The notes: generated from the letters alone by a model not told the origin. A stretch of DNA of 64,000 nt from Cohnella rhizosphaerae (GCF_029525575.1 NZ_JAPDIA010000003.1:648214-712213), one strand, 5' to 3'; positions 34,419-45,459 are shown, counted from the first letter of the stretch. Program-made: numbers and translations.

Positions 34419-37400
34419 TACGTTGAAAATCATCGTTTTTTACGACCCGTCATTTCCGGGCGCACCGGCGCTGTCGGAGGAGGAGGCGCGGCTGATCGGC
34501 GAGGTGGCGAATGCGGAGGAACTCGGCGAGCGCCTGCGCGGCGCGGCCGGCGGCTGTTTTGTTTCGCTGCACGCGCCGTATTTCCCCGTCGGCGCATGGG
34601 AAGACATCCTCGCGTACCTGAAACGCGGGGGGCGGGCTGCTCAGCGCGGGCGGCGCGCCGTTCCGCAAGCCGGTTCGCCGCGAGCGCGGCGCCTGGCATG
34701 TCGAAGCCGAGCAGACGGCTTATCATCGCCGGCTTCGCATTCACGAGATGCTGCGGGTGTCCGCCGAGCCCGTGGCGCGGCATGCTTCGCATGCCGATAT
34801 CCCGCTGTTCGCGGGACAGGAGGCGCTGCTCGACGTTGCCGATACGTGGAACCTCGTGCCGCACGTGACGAAGTCGAGCGACCTGCCGCATCAGATGGGC
34901 TCGGCAGGCCCGATGGACGCGCACGTGTACGCGCTGCTCAAGGGCATGTCGGCCGACGGACGCGAGCGGTCCGCGCCGGTCGTCCTGTGGGAGAACACCA
35001 AGGGCGACTTCGCCGGCGGCCGCTGGCTGTTCGTGAACCAGCCGCTTGGCGACGCCTTCGCGGCGCGCGGCGGCTGGGCGGCCCTCGCAGGCTGGGCTCG
35101 GTTCTGCGCGCGCGGCGTGACCGAGCTGTGGCTGAAGCCAAGCTATGCGGTTTATGAAGCGCACGAACGTCCGCTGCTGAGGCTGCAGGCGCAGGCCCTC
35201 GGACGCGGCGGCGCGGCGGCTGACGGCCTTAAGCAGAAATGGACGTTCGACCTGCGGGTCGAACGCGAGACGAAGGACCAAGACGGCACCGAAGAGCCGT
35301 TCCGTCTGACGCTTAGCGAGAAGGTGGGCCGGGAGCTGGACGTATGGCGGATCCCGGTGCCGTTGGACGTCCAAAGCGGCTTCTACCGGGCGTCCTGCCG
35401 GGCCGAATCGGATAACGGCGAAGTCCGCTATCTCCGCCAGGGCTTCTGGGGCGCGGATCCGGCCCTGCTGGCCGAAGGCGCGCCGATCCGTGCGGGACGC
35501 GACTACTTCGAGCAGGACGGGCGTCCGCTGCCGATCGTCGGCATGACGTACATGACGAGCGACGTCGCGCGCAAGTTCCTGTTCCTCCCGAACGTATCGG
35601 TCTGGGACCGCGACATGGCGCAGATGCGCCGCGCCGGCATCAACTGGATCCGCACGGGCATCTGGACGGCGTACCGCAACATCATGCAGGTCGACGGCCA
35701 TGTCTCGGAGGACGCGCTGCGCGCGATCGACGCGTTTTTGCTGACCGCCAAGAAGCACGGATTGCAAGTGACGTTCACCTTTTTCTCGTTCACGCCGGAG
35801 ACGTGGGAGGGCGTGAACCCGTACCTGGATCCGCGCAGCGTGGAAGCGCAGAAGCGGTTCATCCGCTCGATCGTCGGCCGCCACCGGGAGACGAAGCACG
35901 TCGACTGGGATCTGATCAACGAGCCGTCGATGTTCGATCCGGTCCGCATCTTCTCCGACGGTCCGCGTTCGAGCCGCGATCCGTTCGAGCGGGCGGCATT
36001 CGCCGAGTGGCTGGAGCGGCGGCACGGCACGATCGACCGGCTGCGCGAGCGCTGGAGCATGACGCCGGGCGAGCTGCCGGACTTCGCGTCGGCCGCGATC
36101 CCGGAGCCCGAGCAGATCAACTTCGACGTACAGGACATGCACAGCGGGAAAAAGGGAACGCGCTGGCTCGACTATGCGCTGTTCTCGATGGATATGCACA
36201 ATCGGTGGGCGCGGGAGCTCGTGGCGACGATCAAGGACCTGTGTCCGGACCATCTCGCGACCGTAGGCCAGGATGAAGCGCTTGGCGCGCAGCGGCCCTC
36301 CCCGTTTTTCTACGGAGAAGAAGTGGATTACACGACGGTGCATTCCTGGTGGCTGAACGACCAGCTGCTGTGGGACGGCGTCTTCGCCAAGACCGCGGAC
36401 AAGCCGAACGTCGTGCAGGAGACCGGCATCATGTACGTGGAAACGCCGGAGGGCCTGGCGAAGCGTTCCGAACAGGAGCTGAAGTCGCTGCTGGAGCGCA
36501 AGTATGCCTATGCCTTCGCGGCGGGCGGCGCAGGCGCCATTCACTGGATCTGGAATACGAACTTTTATATGGACAACGCGAACGAATCCCATATCGGCGC
36601 GCTGCGCGCGGACGGCACGGAGAAGCCGGAGGCGGATGTGTCGTACGATTTCGGCGCGTTCATCGAAGCTTCGCGCGACCTGTTCAAAGGCCGCGCGCTC
36701 GAGGACGTGGCGGTCGTCTTCCCGTACACGAACGACCTGTCCAACCGCAAGCTGGCCTTCGACGCTACGACAAAGCTGACCCGCGTGCTGTCCTATGAAC
36801 TGAACGTGCCGTTCCGCGGCGTGTCCGAATACGATCTGAAGCCGCTGCTGGAGGAGCCGGCCAAGCTCATCGTGCTTCCTTCCGCCCACAACGTGGACGA
36901 CGCTGCGTTTGCGCAGCTGCTTGACATCGTCGGCCGGACGGGCGCGACGCTGCTCGTCACCGGTCCCGCGGGCCTCGACGCGTACTGGCGGCACACGAAC
37001 CGTCTCGCGGAGACGCTGGGCGCGCGCAAGCCAGCCAACGTCGTTCGCGAAGAGCGGCTCGCCGTCGGCGGCAAACGCTACCCGGTCAGCTACGGCAGCC
37101 GGCGCATCGCGCAGGTCGCCAAGGAAGTGCCGGCCGACGCCGCCGACTCGGGAGCGGACGTCATGGTCGACGTGTTTTACGGAATGGGCCGCATCCTGTG
37201 GTGCCCGCTGCCGGTCGAGCTGAACGACCGCGTCGAGCCGATCGCGGCGCTGTATGAGCACGCGCTGGAGACGGCAGGCTATAAGCCTGCGCTCGAGTGG
37301 CTGGAGGGCGGCGGCCTGCCGGGCGTTTACGGGCGCAAGCTTTCGTTTGCGGATGGCGCGTTGTACGTATTCGTCTCGGAGTATGCCTACGATACGCCGG

Positions 37401-37549
37401 TCAGGGTGAAGGACGCTGCGAGCGGAGCGACGTATTCGTTCCTGCTGGAACGAGAACGCTCGGTCCTGTTCGCCGTCGACCGGGAGGGCCGCCTGACGGC
37501 CGTCTACCGTCCGGGCGAGACGACGGTTCAAACGGATGTCGGCGCTTAA
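34411..37549 (+). CDS. Large clan GH-A glycoside hydrolase, family unassigned (frameshifted)
   Basis: About 1045 residues after correction. The central part is a (beta/alpha)8 barrel of the GH5/GH42 kind: acid/base motif DLINEPSMFDP (Glu near 504) and nucleophile motif NVVQETGIMY (Glu near 670), with MTYMTSDVARKF at the barrel start. N-terminal and C-terminal beta-rich domains surround it. A G6 run at 34627-34632 breaks the frame; five G restores YLKRGGGLLSAGGAPFRKP. Context suggests a beta-mannosidase- or beta-galactosidase-like activity on N-glycan or mannan fragments; I cannot decide between families GH2, GH5, GH42 or GH164. Start ATG 34411 overlaps GH125; ATG 34399 is possible. Confidence 0.75.
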
Positions 37550-37574
37550 GCGTCCGGGAGAGGAGAGAATCATT

Positions 37575-40419
37575 TTGGAGCATAAAAGAACCGCCCATAT
37601 CATCTCGCACACCCACTGGGACCGCGAATGGTATTTACCCTATGAAAAGCATCACGTCCGCCTGATCCGCCTGATGGACACGTTGATGGACACGCTGGAG
37701 CGGGACGGGGAGTACCGCAGCTTTTTCCTCGACGGCCAGACGATCATTCTCGAGGATTACCTTCAGGTGCGTCCGGAGCGCCGGGAGCGGCTGGAACGGC
37801 TGATTCGGGAAGGCCGAATTCATATCGGACCTTGGTACATTTTGCAGGACGCGTTCCTCACGAGCGGGGGAAGCCAATCTGCGCAACCTGCTCATCGGGC
37901 ACCGCGACGCCGCGCGGTACGGGACGATCTCGAAGGTCGGCTACTTCCCCGACACGTTCGGCAACATCGGCCAGGCGCCGCAGATCATGAAGCAGGCGGG
38001 CATCGACAACGCCGTGTTCGGACGCGGCGTGAAGCCGACCGGGTTCAACAACACGGTGGCCGATTCGGAGTACGAGTCGTCGTTTTCCGAGCTGATCTGG
38101 GAAGGTCCGGACGGTTCGCGCGTGCTCGGCATCCTGTTCGCCAACTGGTACAGCAACGGCAACGAAGTGCCGGTCGACGCGGCCGAAGCCAAGGATTACT
38201 GGGACCGCAAGCTGGCGGACGCGGAGCGCTATGCGTCGACCGGCCAACTGCTCTATATGAACGGTTGCGACCACCAGCCGATCCAGACCGATCTGCCGGA
38301 GGCGATCCGTGTCGCTCGCGGGTTGTATCCGGACACCGACTTCGTGCATTCCAGCTTCGAGGACTATCTGGCTTCGGTCCGGCAGTCGCTCGGCGACAAC
38401 CTGTCCGTCGTCAAGGGCGAGCTGCGCAGCCAGCGCACCGACGGCTGGTCGACGCTCGTGAACACGGCCTCCGCGCGCGTGTATCTCAAGCAGATGAACC
38501 AGCGCGGACAAGCGCTGCTGGAGCGCGTGGCCGAGCCGCTGGCGGCGATCGCCCACGGCGTGGGCGAAGCTTACCCGCATCACCTGCTGACCTACGCCTG
38601 GAAGACGCTCATGCAAAATCATCCGCACGACAGCATCTGCGGCTGCAGCGTCGACGAGGTTCATCGCGAGATGGTGACCCGGTTCGAGAAAAGCCGGCAC
38701 GTCGCCGAAACGATCGTCGACGACAGCAAGCGGGCCGCGGCTGATGCGGTGGATACGTCGGCTTTCGCCCGCTACGGCGCGGACACGCTGCCGCTCGTAG
38801 CGTTCAACACGACGGGCTGGCCGCGCACGGGCACGGTGGAGATCGAGCTTGACGTCGAGCGCATCTACTACCGCGACGGCGTGCCGCCCGAGGAGATGAA
38901 GCACCGCATGAAGGCGCTGGATATCGGCGGGCGCGTATTGGTGGATGCCGAGGGCTTGGCCGTAGCTTGCCGGGTTGAAGATCTTGGTCTGCAGTTCGGC
39001 TACGACCTGCCGGACGACAAGTTCCGCCAGCCGTACTGGACGCGGCGCGTAAGGCTGACGTTCGAGGCGGCGGGCGTGCCGGCGCTCGGGTGGAAGGCTT
39101 ACGCATGGGTGAAGGCTGCCGTCTGGGAGAATGCAGGCGAGGCTGTTAGGGGAGAAGCCGATGCTGGAGAAGCAGTTGCTGATGAATCATATGCTGGTAA
39201 AGCAGTCGCCGGAGAAGCCGCAGCGTCTTCGCCTGCTTCGCTCGTCGGCGGCGAGCGCACGCTCGAAAACGAGCGCCTGCGCGTCGAAGTCGCTGACGAC
39301 GGCACGCTGGCGGTGACGGACAAGCGGACCGGCCGCACCTATCGCGATCTGCTCGTCTACGAGGACACGGGCGATATCGGCAACGAGTACATGTACCGTC
39401 AACCGGACGGCGAGACGGCGCTGACGACGCGCGGTCTTGCGGCCGACATTCGGGTTGTGGAGGACGAGGCGCATCGCGCCGCCATCGAGATCGTGCACCG
39501 CTGGGCCGTGCCGGCTTCTGCCGACGCGCTGTTCGAGGAAGAGAAGCGGGAAGCCGTCTACTTCCCGGAACGCAAGGCGCAGCGCACGGCCGAGACGGTG
39601 CCGTTGGAGATCCGGACCGTCGTCAGCCTGGAGCGCTCGGGCCGCGGCGTCGGCATCCGCGCGACGATCGACAACCGCGCCAAGGACCACCGCGTGCGCG
39701 CGCTGTTCCCGACGGATATTCAGGCGACGACGCATCTGGCGGACGCGATCTTCGAGATCGCGCGCCGGGATACCGAGCCTGCCGCCGAATGGCGCAATCC
39801 GAGCAACGCCCAGCATCAGCAGGCGTTCGTGGACGTCGCGGACGGCAAGGCCTTCGGCTTCGCCGTGGCGAACCTCGGCCTGAACGAGTACGAGGTGCTC
39901 CGCGACGGCCGCGGCACGATCGCGGTGACGCTGCTCCGGGCGGTCGCCGAGCTGGGCGACTGGGGCGTCTTCCCGACGCCGGAAGCGCAGTGCCTGGGCG
40001 TGCATACGGCCGAGCTGCTGCTCGTGCCGCATGGCGGCGACGGGGCGACCGACGGCGCCTATGCCGAGGCTTACCAGTTCCAAGCGCCTTGGACGCTGGC
40101 GCAGACCGGCGTGCACGAGGGCGCGCTGGCTGCCGTCGGGCAATTGCTGAGCTGGGAAGGCGAGGGCGTCGCCTTCTCCTCCGCGGCCATCGGCGAGGAG
40201 AGCGGGGACCTCATGGTCCGCTGGTTCAACATGCGGCCGGAAGCGTCCGAGTTGCGCGTAGCGGCAACGGCCGAGGCGTTCTACGAGAGCGACGTGCTCG
40301 AGCGGCGGGGGGATGAAGTCGCCCCGGCGGCGGACGGCGAAGCGCTCGTTCGCCGGCTGGGTGCCTGCGAGATTTTCACGCTGGGCATCCGGGGCGGGAC
40401 GTTCGCGAGCGCGAAGTAG
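37575..40419 (+). CDS. Alpha-mannosidase, GH38 (second copy; frameshifted)
   Basis: About 947 residues. Zinc motif ISHTHWDREWY opens the protein, nucleophile motif GYFPDTFGN follows (Asp near 126), then NHPHDSICGCSVDEVH. This is the MngB/YbgG-like branch (HTHWDREW), different from the first GH38 (SHIDIAWLW). The TTG at 37575 has a GAGGAGA site with good spacing; an ATG at 37536 overlaps the previous gene. A G5 run at 37866-37870 breaks the frame; four G gives FLTSGEANLRNLLIGHRDA. A low-complexity Ala/Gly/Glu insert (about 39130-39236) lies before the C-terminal sandwich, the same domain boundary as in the first GH38. Confidence 0.9.
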
Positions 40420-40618
40420 TCTCAATCAGAGCCGCTTCGGCCGTTCGGCTGGCCTGAGCCGCGCAAGTAGTCTCCGTCAGAGCTACATTATCGAGCCAAC
40501 CGCTCGGGATTCGCCAAGAAGTCTCGACTGGAACCACCTCGGTAGGTAGGCTGGGCTGAGCTGCGCAAGTAGTCTCCGTCAGAGCTACATTATCGAGCCA
40601 GCCGAGTTTCCGATATCC
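40414..40618. repeat. 51-bp tandem repeat after the mannosidase operon
   Basis: Units begin AAGTAGTCT or AAGAAGTCT at 40414, 40465, 40516 and 40567, each 51 bases apart; the second and fourth are nearly identical. Units carry a hairpin core (GTAGTCTC against GAGCTAC). The first unit starts inside the last codons of the GH38 gene. Confidence 0.9.
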
Positions 40619-40632
40619 GCCACCTAAAAAGG

Positions 40633-40668
40633 ACCGTCAGGGAACTGGATTTTCCCTGACGGTTTACT
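40633..40668 (+). terminator. Terminator of the glycan-utilisation operon
   Basis: CCGTCAGGGAA pairs perfectly with TTCCCTGACGG around a short loop, followed by a T-rich tail. The remaining gap to 40877 holds only a TATAAT at 40802-40807 without a good -35. Confidence 0.85.
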
Positions 40669-40877
40669 TATATTTGACTAGGACATACAGCCTTTGTTAA
40701 AGATACCGAGGGCGCAACGCCGTCGCCGCCCGCGCGCGAAGGGTCCAAATGCCATATAAAATGAGCAAATAACGGTCTCGTAAGCGCTCCCGCCCAGCGC
40801 CTATAATGGAGAAGGACCAAAAGGCGATCGGCGTCCATGGCGCTGCATCTTATAATCCGAATATGGAGGAATGAATC

Positions 40878-41648
40878 ATGAGCAAGCCGCAAGTGGGCAT
40901 CCAGCTTTACTCCGTACGCGACCGCAGCGAGAAGGACTTCCTCGGCACGATCCGCGAGATCGCCGAGATCGGATACAAGAACGTTGAATTGGCGGGCACC
41001 TACGGCGTCTCCGCCGCCGACCTGAAGAAGGCGCTGGCCGATGCGGGCCTGAACGTCAATTCGGCGCACGTGGGCCTGAACGTGCAGGATCCGGACAAGT
41101 TCGAATCCGACCTGAACGAGAAGGTCGCTTATTACAAGGAGCTCGGCGTCAAGCGCTTCGTCGTGCCGCATTATCCGCTGGCCGACAATCCGTCGGTCGA
41201 TGACGTGAACAAGTTCGCCGACACGCTGAAGCGCGCTTCCGCGATCGTACGCGCGGCCGGTCTCGAATTCGGCTACCACAACCATGCGTTCGAATTCAAG
41301 CCGGCCCAGGACGGCAAGCTGGTCATCGACCATCTGATGGAGCAGCTGTCGCCGGAAGAGCTCATCGCCGAGTTCGACCTCGGTTGGGTCAAGGTGGCAG
41401 GACAGGATCCGGCTGCGTTCATCGAGAAATACGCGGACCGTCTGCCGCTCGTGCATGCCAAGGACTTCAAGGAAGACGGCTCGGATGCCGGAATCGGCCA
41501 TGGCATGGTCGATTGGGACTCCGCGCTGGCAGCCGCCGAGAAGGCAGGCGTCGAGTACGTGATTATCGAGCAGGAGCAGTACGAGGTGAGCTCGATCGAG
41601 AGCGCGAAGCAGAACTTTGCGTTTTTCAAGGACCGCGGCTGGGTCTAA
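40878..41648 (+). CDS. Sugar phosphate isomerase/epimerase-like TIM-barrel protein
   Basis: 256 residues of the xylose isomerase-like/AP endonuclease 2 fold (IolE, YcjR and Dte relatives). Characteristic stretches are GIQLYSVRDR at the start, EFGYHNHAFEF with metal-binding His and Glu, FDLGWVKVAG and HAKDF. A divalent-metal isomerase or epimerase acting on a sugar or keto-inositol is likely; the substrate cannot be read. GGAGGA lies 8 bases before the ATG. It follows the mannosidase operon but has its own terminator and probably its own promoter. Confidence 0.8.
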   Translation: MSKPQVGIQLYSVRDRSEKDFLGTIREIAEIGYKNVELAGTYGVSAADLKKALADAGLNVNSAHVGLNVQDPDKFESDLNEKVAYYKELGVKRFVVPHYPLADNPSVDDVNKFADTLKRASAIVRAAGLEFGYHNHAFEFKPAQDGKLVIDHLMEQLSPEELIAEFDLGWVKVAGQDPAAFIEKYADRLPLVHAKDFKEDGSDAGIGHGMVDWDSALAAAEKAGVEYVIIEQEQYEVSSIESAKQNFAFFKDRGWV

Positions 41649-41670
41649 CAAGCATACCGCGATTCCATGA

Positions 41671-41701
41671 CGAAAGCCCGGCCGACGGCCGGGCTTTTTG
41701 C
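41671..41701 (+). terminator. Terminator after the isomerase-like gene
   Basis: AAAGCCCGGCC pairs with GGCCGGGCTTT around GACG and is followed by a short T-run. Confidence 0.85.
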
Positions 41702-41779
41702 CGCACGCGCCGTTCTTCACCTCTCCTTCATCCGGAATTCATGCCATCTTCATGCATATCCTGCCAGTCCAGGGATAGA

Positions 41780-41804
41780 GTAAGAATAGCGAGTTCATTC
41801 TTAC
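41780..41804. promoter_or_regulatory. Inverted repeat upstream of catalase
   Basis: GTAAGAAT and ATTCTTAC form a perfect 8-bp inverted repeat with a 9-base spacer, ending 5 bases before the AGAGGTG ribosome site. It does not match the Per box TTATAATNATTATAA. It could be an operator for another repressor or an mRNA hairpin. Confidence 0.55.
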
Positions 41805-41823
41805 TTATAGAGGTGACCATGGG

Positions 41824-43428
41824 ATGGCGAACGAGACGAATCAGAACGGCGGACCACGGCAAGGCGCGGAAACGGATATGACGCTGACCAATCGCCAGGG
41901 ACATCCGATCGCGGACAACCAGAATGTGCGTACGGTGGGCGGCAGAGGACCGACGACGCTGGAAAACTATCATTTTCTCGAAAAAATCACGCACTTCGAC
42001 CGCGAACGCATCCCCGAGCGGGTCGTTCACGCGCGCGGCGCCGGGGCCCACGGCTACTTCGAGTCTTACGGCAAAGCGGGCGATGAGCCGGTCTCGAAGT
42101 ATACGCGGGCGAAGCTGTTCCAGGAGGCGGGCAAGCGGACGCCGGTATTCGTACGCTTTTCGACCGTCGTGCACGGCGGGCACTCCCCGGAGACGCTGCG
42201 CGACCCGCGCGGCTTTGCGGTCAAGTTCTATACGGAGGACGGCAACTGGGATCTGGTCGGCAACAACCTGAAGATTTTTTTTATCCGAGATCCGCTGAAA
42301 TTCCCCGACATGGTGCATGCGTTCAAGCCGGACCCGGTGACGAACGTCAACAACATGGAGCGCATGTTCGACTTTCTCTCGCTTACGCCCGAAGCTACGC
42401 ATATGGTCACGTTTCTTTTCTCCCCCTGGGGGATCCCGGCGAACTACCGGCAAATGCAGGGCTCGGGCGTCAATACGTACAAGTGGGTCAACAAGGAGGG
42501 CGTCGGCGTACTTGTGAAGTATCATTGGGAGCCGCTTAAGCTGCCGATCCGCAACCTGACGCAGGCCGATGCCGACAAGATCATCAGCAAGAACTACAGT
42601 CACGCCACGCAGGACTTATATGAAGCGATCGAAAAGGGAGAGTATCCGGAGTGGGAGCTGCGGGTGCAGATCCTGAGCGACGACGAGCATCCCGAGCTCG
42701 ACTTCGACCCGCTCGACCCGACCAAGCTGTGGCCGGAGGACGTAGCCCCGATGCTGCCCGTCGGCAAAATGGTGCTCGACCGCAATCCGGCCAACTACTT
42801 CGCGGAAGTGGAGCAGGCCGCTTTCGGTACGGGCGTGCTGGTGGACGGTCTCGACTTCTCGGACGACAAGCTGCTGCAAGGGCGCACGTTCTCCTACTCG
42901 GACACGCAGCGTCACCGCGTCGGCACGAACTATTTGCAACTGCCGATCAACGCGCCGAAGACGCATGTGGCGACCAACCAGCGAGATGGCCAGATGGCAT
43001 ACAACGTCGACGCGGCGCCCGGCCAGAGCCCGCACGTCAACTATGAGCCTTCCTCGCTCGGCGGGCTGAAGGAAGCGCCCAAGCCGGGCAAGGATCACGA
43101 GCCGGCCTACAATGCGAAGCTCGTGCGGCAGAAGATCGACCGGCCGAACGACTCTAAGCAAGCGGGAGAGACGTACCGGGCGTTCGAGGACTGGGAGCGC
43201 GACGAGCTGATCGCGAATCTGGTCGAGAACCTCGGCATCTGCAAAGCGGACATTCGCGAGCGGATGATCGGCTACTTCATGCAGGCGGATCCGGACTACG
43301 GGCGGCGCGTACGCGAGGGGCTGGAGGCGAACGATTTGCGGCGCGGAGATCCGGCTTCGGGGGCGGCCGCATCGGACGCGGGCGTCGAAGAGGCGAAGAA
43401 GCTGGGCGGAGAGACGGACGGATATTGA
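41824..43428 (+). CDS. katA: Catalase (heme monofunctional)
   Basis: 534 residues, slightly longer than small-subunit catalases. The active-site motif [20 protein letters not shown] has catalytic His69, and the heme-ligand motif [14 protein letters not shown] has Tyr near 358. It degrades hydrogen peroxide. The C-terminal tail of about 40 residues (Gly/Ala/Glu-rich) is non-conserved. The ATG at 41824 follows AGAGGTGA; an ATG at 41819 is in another frame. It is monocistronic, with a palindrome directly upstream that probably controls it. Confidence 0.95.
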   Translation: MANETNQNGGPRQGAETDMTLTNRQGHPIADNQNVRTVGGRGPTTLENYHFLEKITHFDRERIPERVVHARGAGAHGYFESYGKAGDEPVSKYTRAKLFQEAGKRTPVFVRFSTVVHGGHSPETLRDPRGFAVKFYTEDGNWDLVGNNLKIFFIRDPLKFPDMVHAFKPDPVTNVNNMERMFDFLSLTPEATHMVTFLFSPWGIPANYRQMQGSGVNTYKWVNKEGVGVLVKYHWEPLKLPIRNLTQADADKIISKNYSHATQDLYEAIEKGEYPEWELRVQILSDDEHPELDFDPLDPTKLWPEDVAPMLPVGKMVLDRNPANYFAEVEQAAFGTGVLVDGLDFSDDKLLQGRTFSYSDTQRHRVGTNYLQLPINAPKTHVATNQRDGQMAYNVDAAPGQSPHVNYEPSSLGGLKEAPKPGKDHEPAYNAKLVRQKIDRPNDSKQAGETYRAFEDWERDELIANLVENLGICKADIRERMIGYFMQADPDYGRRVREGLEANDLRRGDPASGAAASDAGVEEAKKLGGETDGY

Positions 43429-43498
43429 TGGGAGGCAGGCGGGCAATGATCGGTTGCCGCAATAGTCGGCGATAGGGATTTGCCTTGCCGATCGCGAA

Positions 43499-43542
43499 CA
43501 AAAAAAGCGGATCGTTCGATCGTTGAACGATCCGCTTTTTTT
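43499..43542. terminator. Bidirectional terminator after catalase
   Basis: AAAAAAAGCGGATCGTTC pairs with GAACGATCCGCTTTTTTT, giving a T-run on either strand. Confidence 0.85.
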
Positions 43543-43648
43543 GCGCCGGAAATGATAGAAAAGTAGCTATAAATTAATGCCGAAGAATGGTAAATTAGGT
43601 CGAGAAAAGACTTATATCATGTGAATTTATGAACGAGGAGGGCATGTA

Positions 43649-44963
43649 ATGAAAAGAAACTGGCGAAAATCGTTGGCGTCCATGGCGCTTGCGGCTTCGT
43701 TGCTCTTGCTGCCGGTTAGTCAGGCCGCGGCGCTGTCTTTAACGATCGACGGCAACGTTCAGAAACAGGACGTCGATCCGGTCATGGTCAACAATGTTGT
43801 TCTCGTGCCGATGAAGGGGACGTTGGACCGGCTTGGCGCAAAGCTGCAATGGTACGGATCGACCCAAACCGTAACTGCGGCGAAGGGCGACACGGTCGTA
43901 ACGCTTAAAATTGCCGATCCTGTGGCTACCGTGAAAAACGGCTCGGAAGTGACGCAAATTAAGCTGGATCAACCGGCAGCTCTCATTAACAATAGGGTGA
44001 TGGTACCGGTGCGTTTTCTTGTCGATCAATTCGGTGCCGATATTACTTGGGACAAGGCGAGCCAGACAGTCGTCGTCAAAACGACCGGCGCGCCTCAATC
44101 GACGCAGGGCGCAAAGGGCGATAAAGGCGACAAAGGGGATAAAGGAGACAAGGGCGATACAGGCGCGACGGGAGCAACGGGAGCAACGGGAGCGGCAGGC
44201 CCTGCCGGCGCAAAGGGCGACAAGGGCGATAAGGGCGAGAAAGGAGATAAGGGAGACAAGGGCGACACAGGCGCTATAGGACCTGCTGGCGCAACCGGAC
44301 CGGAAGGACCGGCGGGCGCTAAGGGCGACAAAGGCGATACAGGCGCAATAGGACCGACAGGCCCTGCCGGCGCGACCGGGCCCCAAGGTCCGCAAGGAGA
44401 GAAGGGCGATACGGGGGGCAACAGGACCGACAGGCCCTGCCGGCGCGACCGGTCCTCAAGGTCCGCAGGGAGCAACGGGACCGGCAGGCCCCACTGGCGC
44501 GACCGGGCCTCAAGGTCCGCAGGGAGATAAAGGGGACCCCGGCAGCGCGCCGGCAGGCCTCATCAGAGGCATTTACGCTTATCATCTCGCGACCATAGCG
44601 AATGCTAGCGTTTTTGGCGGCGCCGATGTTCCTTTCTCGAATAACGGCCCCTTGTTCGGCGACGTCGTTCATATTGCGGGCATGACCACCTTCTCTGTTC
44701 CTAATGCAGGGATATACAAAATCAACTATAGTCTAAGCATCACGGCGGGAATCGGCTCCGCTATGGCCATAGCGGTTAACGGTGTCGTAGATCCGAGTAC
44801 GGTTGTCAACGTTCTCGTCGCGACAGGAAATGTCAGCGGAGTCGCCTATCTAAACTTGGCGGCGGGAGACGTCATTACGTTACGCAACAATTCGATGGTA
44901 CCTCTGACTCTAGGGCTCTCACCGGGCGTGGGCGCACAGTTGGTGATCGAGCAAGTCGCCTGA
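43649..44963 (+). CDS. Collagen-like (BclA-type) surface protein with stalk domain (frameshifted)
   Basis: About 437 residues after correction. Signal peptide residues 1-28 (ending SQAAA). Residues ~30-150 match the copper-amine-oxidase N-terminal/stalk domain, with the repeated [16 protein letters not shown] and [16 protein letters not shown]. Residues ~153-300 are Gly-X-Y repeats rich in GDK and GAT. The last ~135 residues are a beta-rich domain ([17 protein letters not shown]...ISLRNNS-like) as in the BclA C-terminus. Exosporium or cell-surface fibre is likely. A G6 run at 44413-44418 breaks the frame; five G restores the [11 protein letters not shown] triplet pattern. The ATG follows GAGGAGGG. 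Confidence 0.85.
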
Positions 44964-44975
44964 TTGTAATGATGG

Positions 44976-45005
44976 TTGCTACGCGCCACGGGCTTGTGCT
45001 ATTAT
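44976..45005 (+). promoter_or_regulatory. Probable promoter of secG
   Basis: TTGCTA at 44976-44981 and TATTAT at 45000-45005 with an 18-base spacer, about 70 bases before secG. Confidence 0.45.
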
Positions 45006-45072
45006 GAAAATAACGTTTTATGCCTATTGAACCGATTCTCAGTGTTCCGGCATCACGGGGGGGGTGGAAGCA

Positions 45073-45309
45073 GTGGAAATCGCTTTGAAAATCGTACTGG
45101 TTATTTTCTCGCTCGGACTGATCGGCACCGTATTGTTGCAGCGCGGCAAGAGCGCGGGCCTGTCGGGCGCCATCTCCGGCGGTGCGGAGCACTTGTTCGG
45201 CAAGCAAAAGGCACGGGGATTGGATCTGTTCCTTCAACGCCTCACGATCGTTTTGGCAGTCGGATTTTTCGTTCTGTCCTTGGTCGTTGCTTACGTCGTT
45301 AAAGCGTAA
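45073..45309 (+). CDS. secG: Preprotein translocase subunit SecG
   Basis: 78 residues with two membrane segments ([19 protein letters not shown] and [19 protein letters not shown]) flanking the conserved cytoplasmic loop [19 protein letters not shown]. SecG supports SecYE in Sec export. The GTG at 45073 gives the family N-terminus MEIALK and is about 9 bases after a G-rich site; the GTG at 45064 is too close. The position before rnr and smpB-ssrA is the conserved order. Confidence 0.93.
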   Translation: MEIALKIVLVIFSLGLIGTVLLQRGKSAGLSGAISGGAEHLFGKQKARGLDLFLQRLTIVLAVGFFVLSLVVAYVVKA

Positions 45310-45326
45310 CGGCAATGTCGTTCAAG

Positions 45327-45358
45327 CGGGAAGCGGGGGGCTTCCCGCTTTTTTTGTA
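45327..45358 (+). terminator. Terminator after secG
   Basis: AAGCGGGAAGC pairs with GCTTCCCGCTT, followed by seven T. Confidence 0.85.
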
Positions 45359-45459
45359 TCGCGAATCCGAGTGGCGGGATTTACCAATATCGACTTTCCG
45401 TCCTAAAGCGTCCCGGTACCTTAACGATATTTGGTTCGGGACATCTTGCTGCGCTCCGA

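Noticed and set aside
34430..37612. 1060-residue antisense ORF opposite the GH-A enzyme, and similar long antisense ORFs opposite rnr (45485-48310), gpmI (15966-17657) and the first sensor kinase (20232-22445)
   Set aside because: Typical GC-rich shadow frames: no family motifs and no ribosome sites, and each is fully covered by a recognisable gene on the other strand.
41780..41804. Per box upstream of catalase
   Set aside because: The inverted repeat does not match TTATAATNATTATAA in sequence or spacing.
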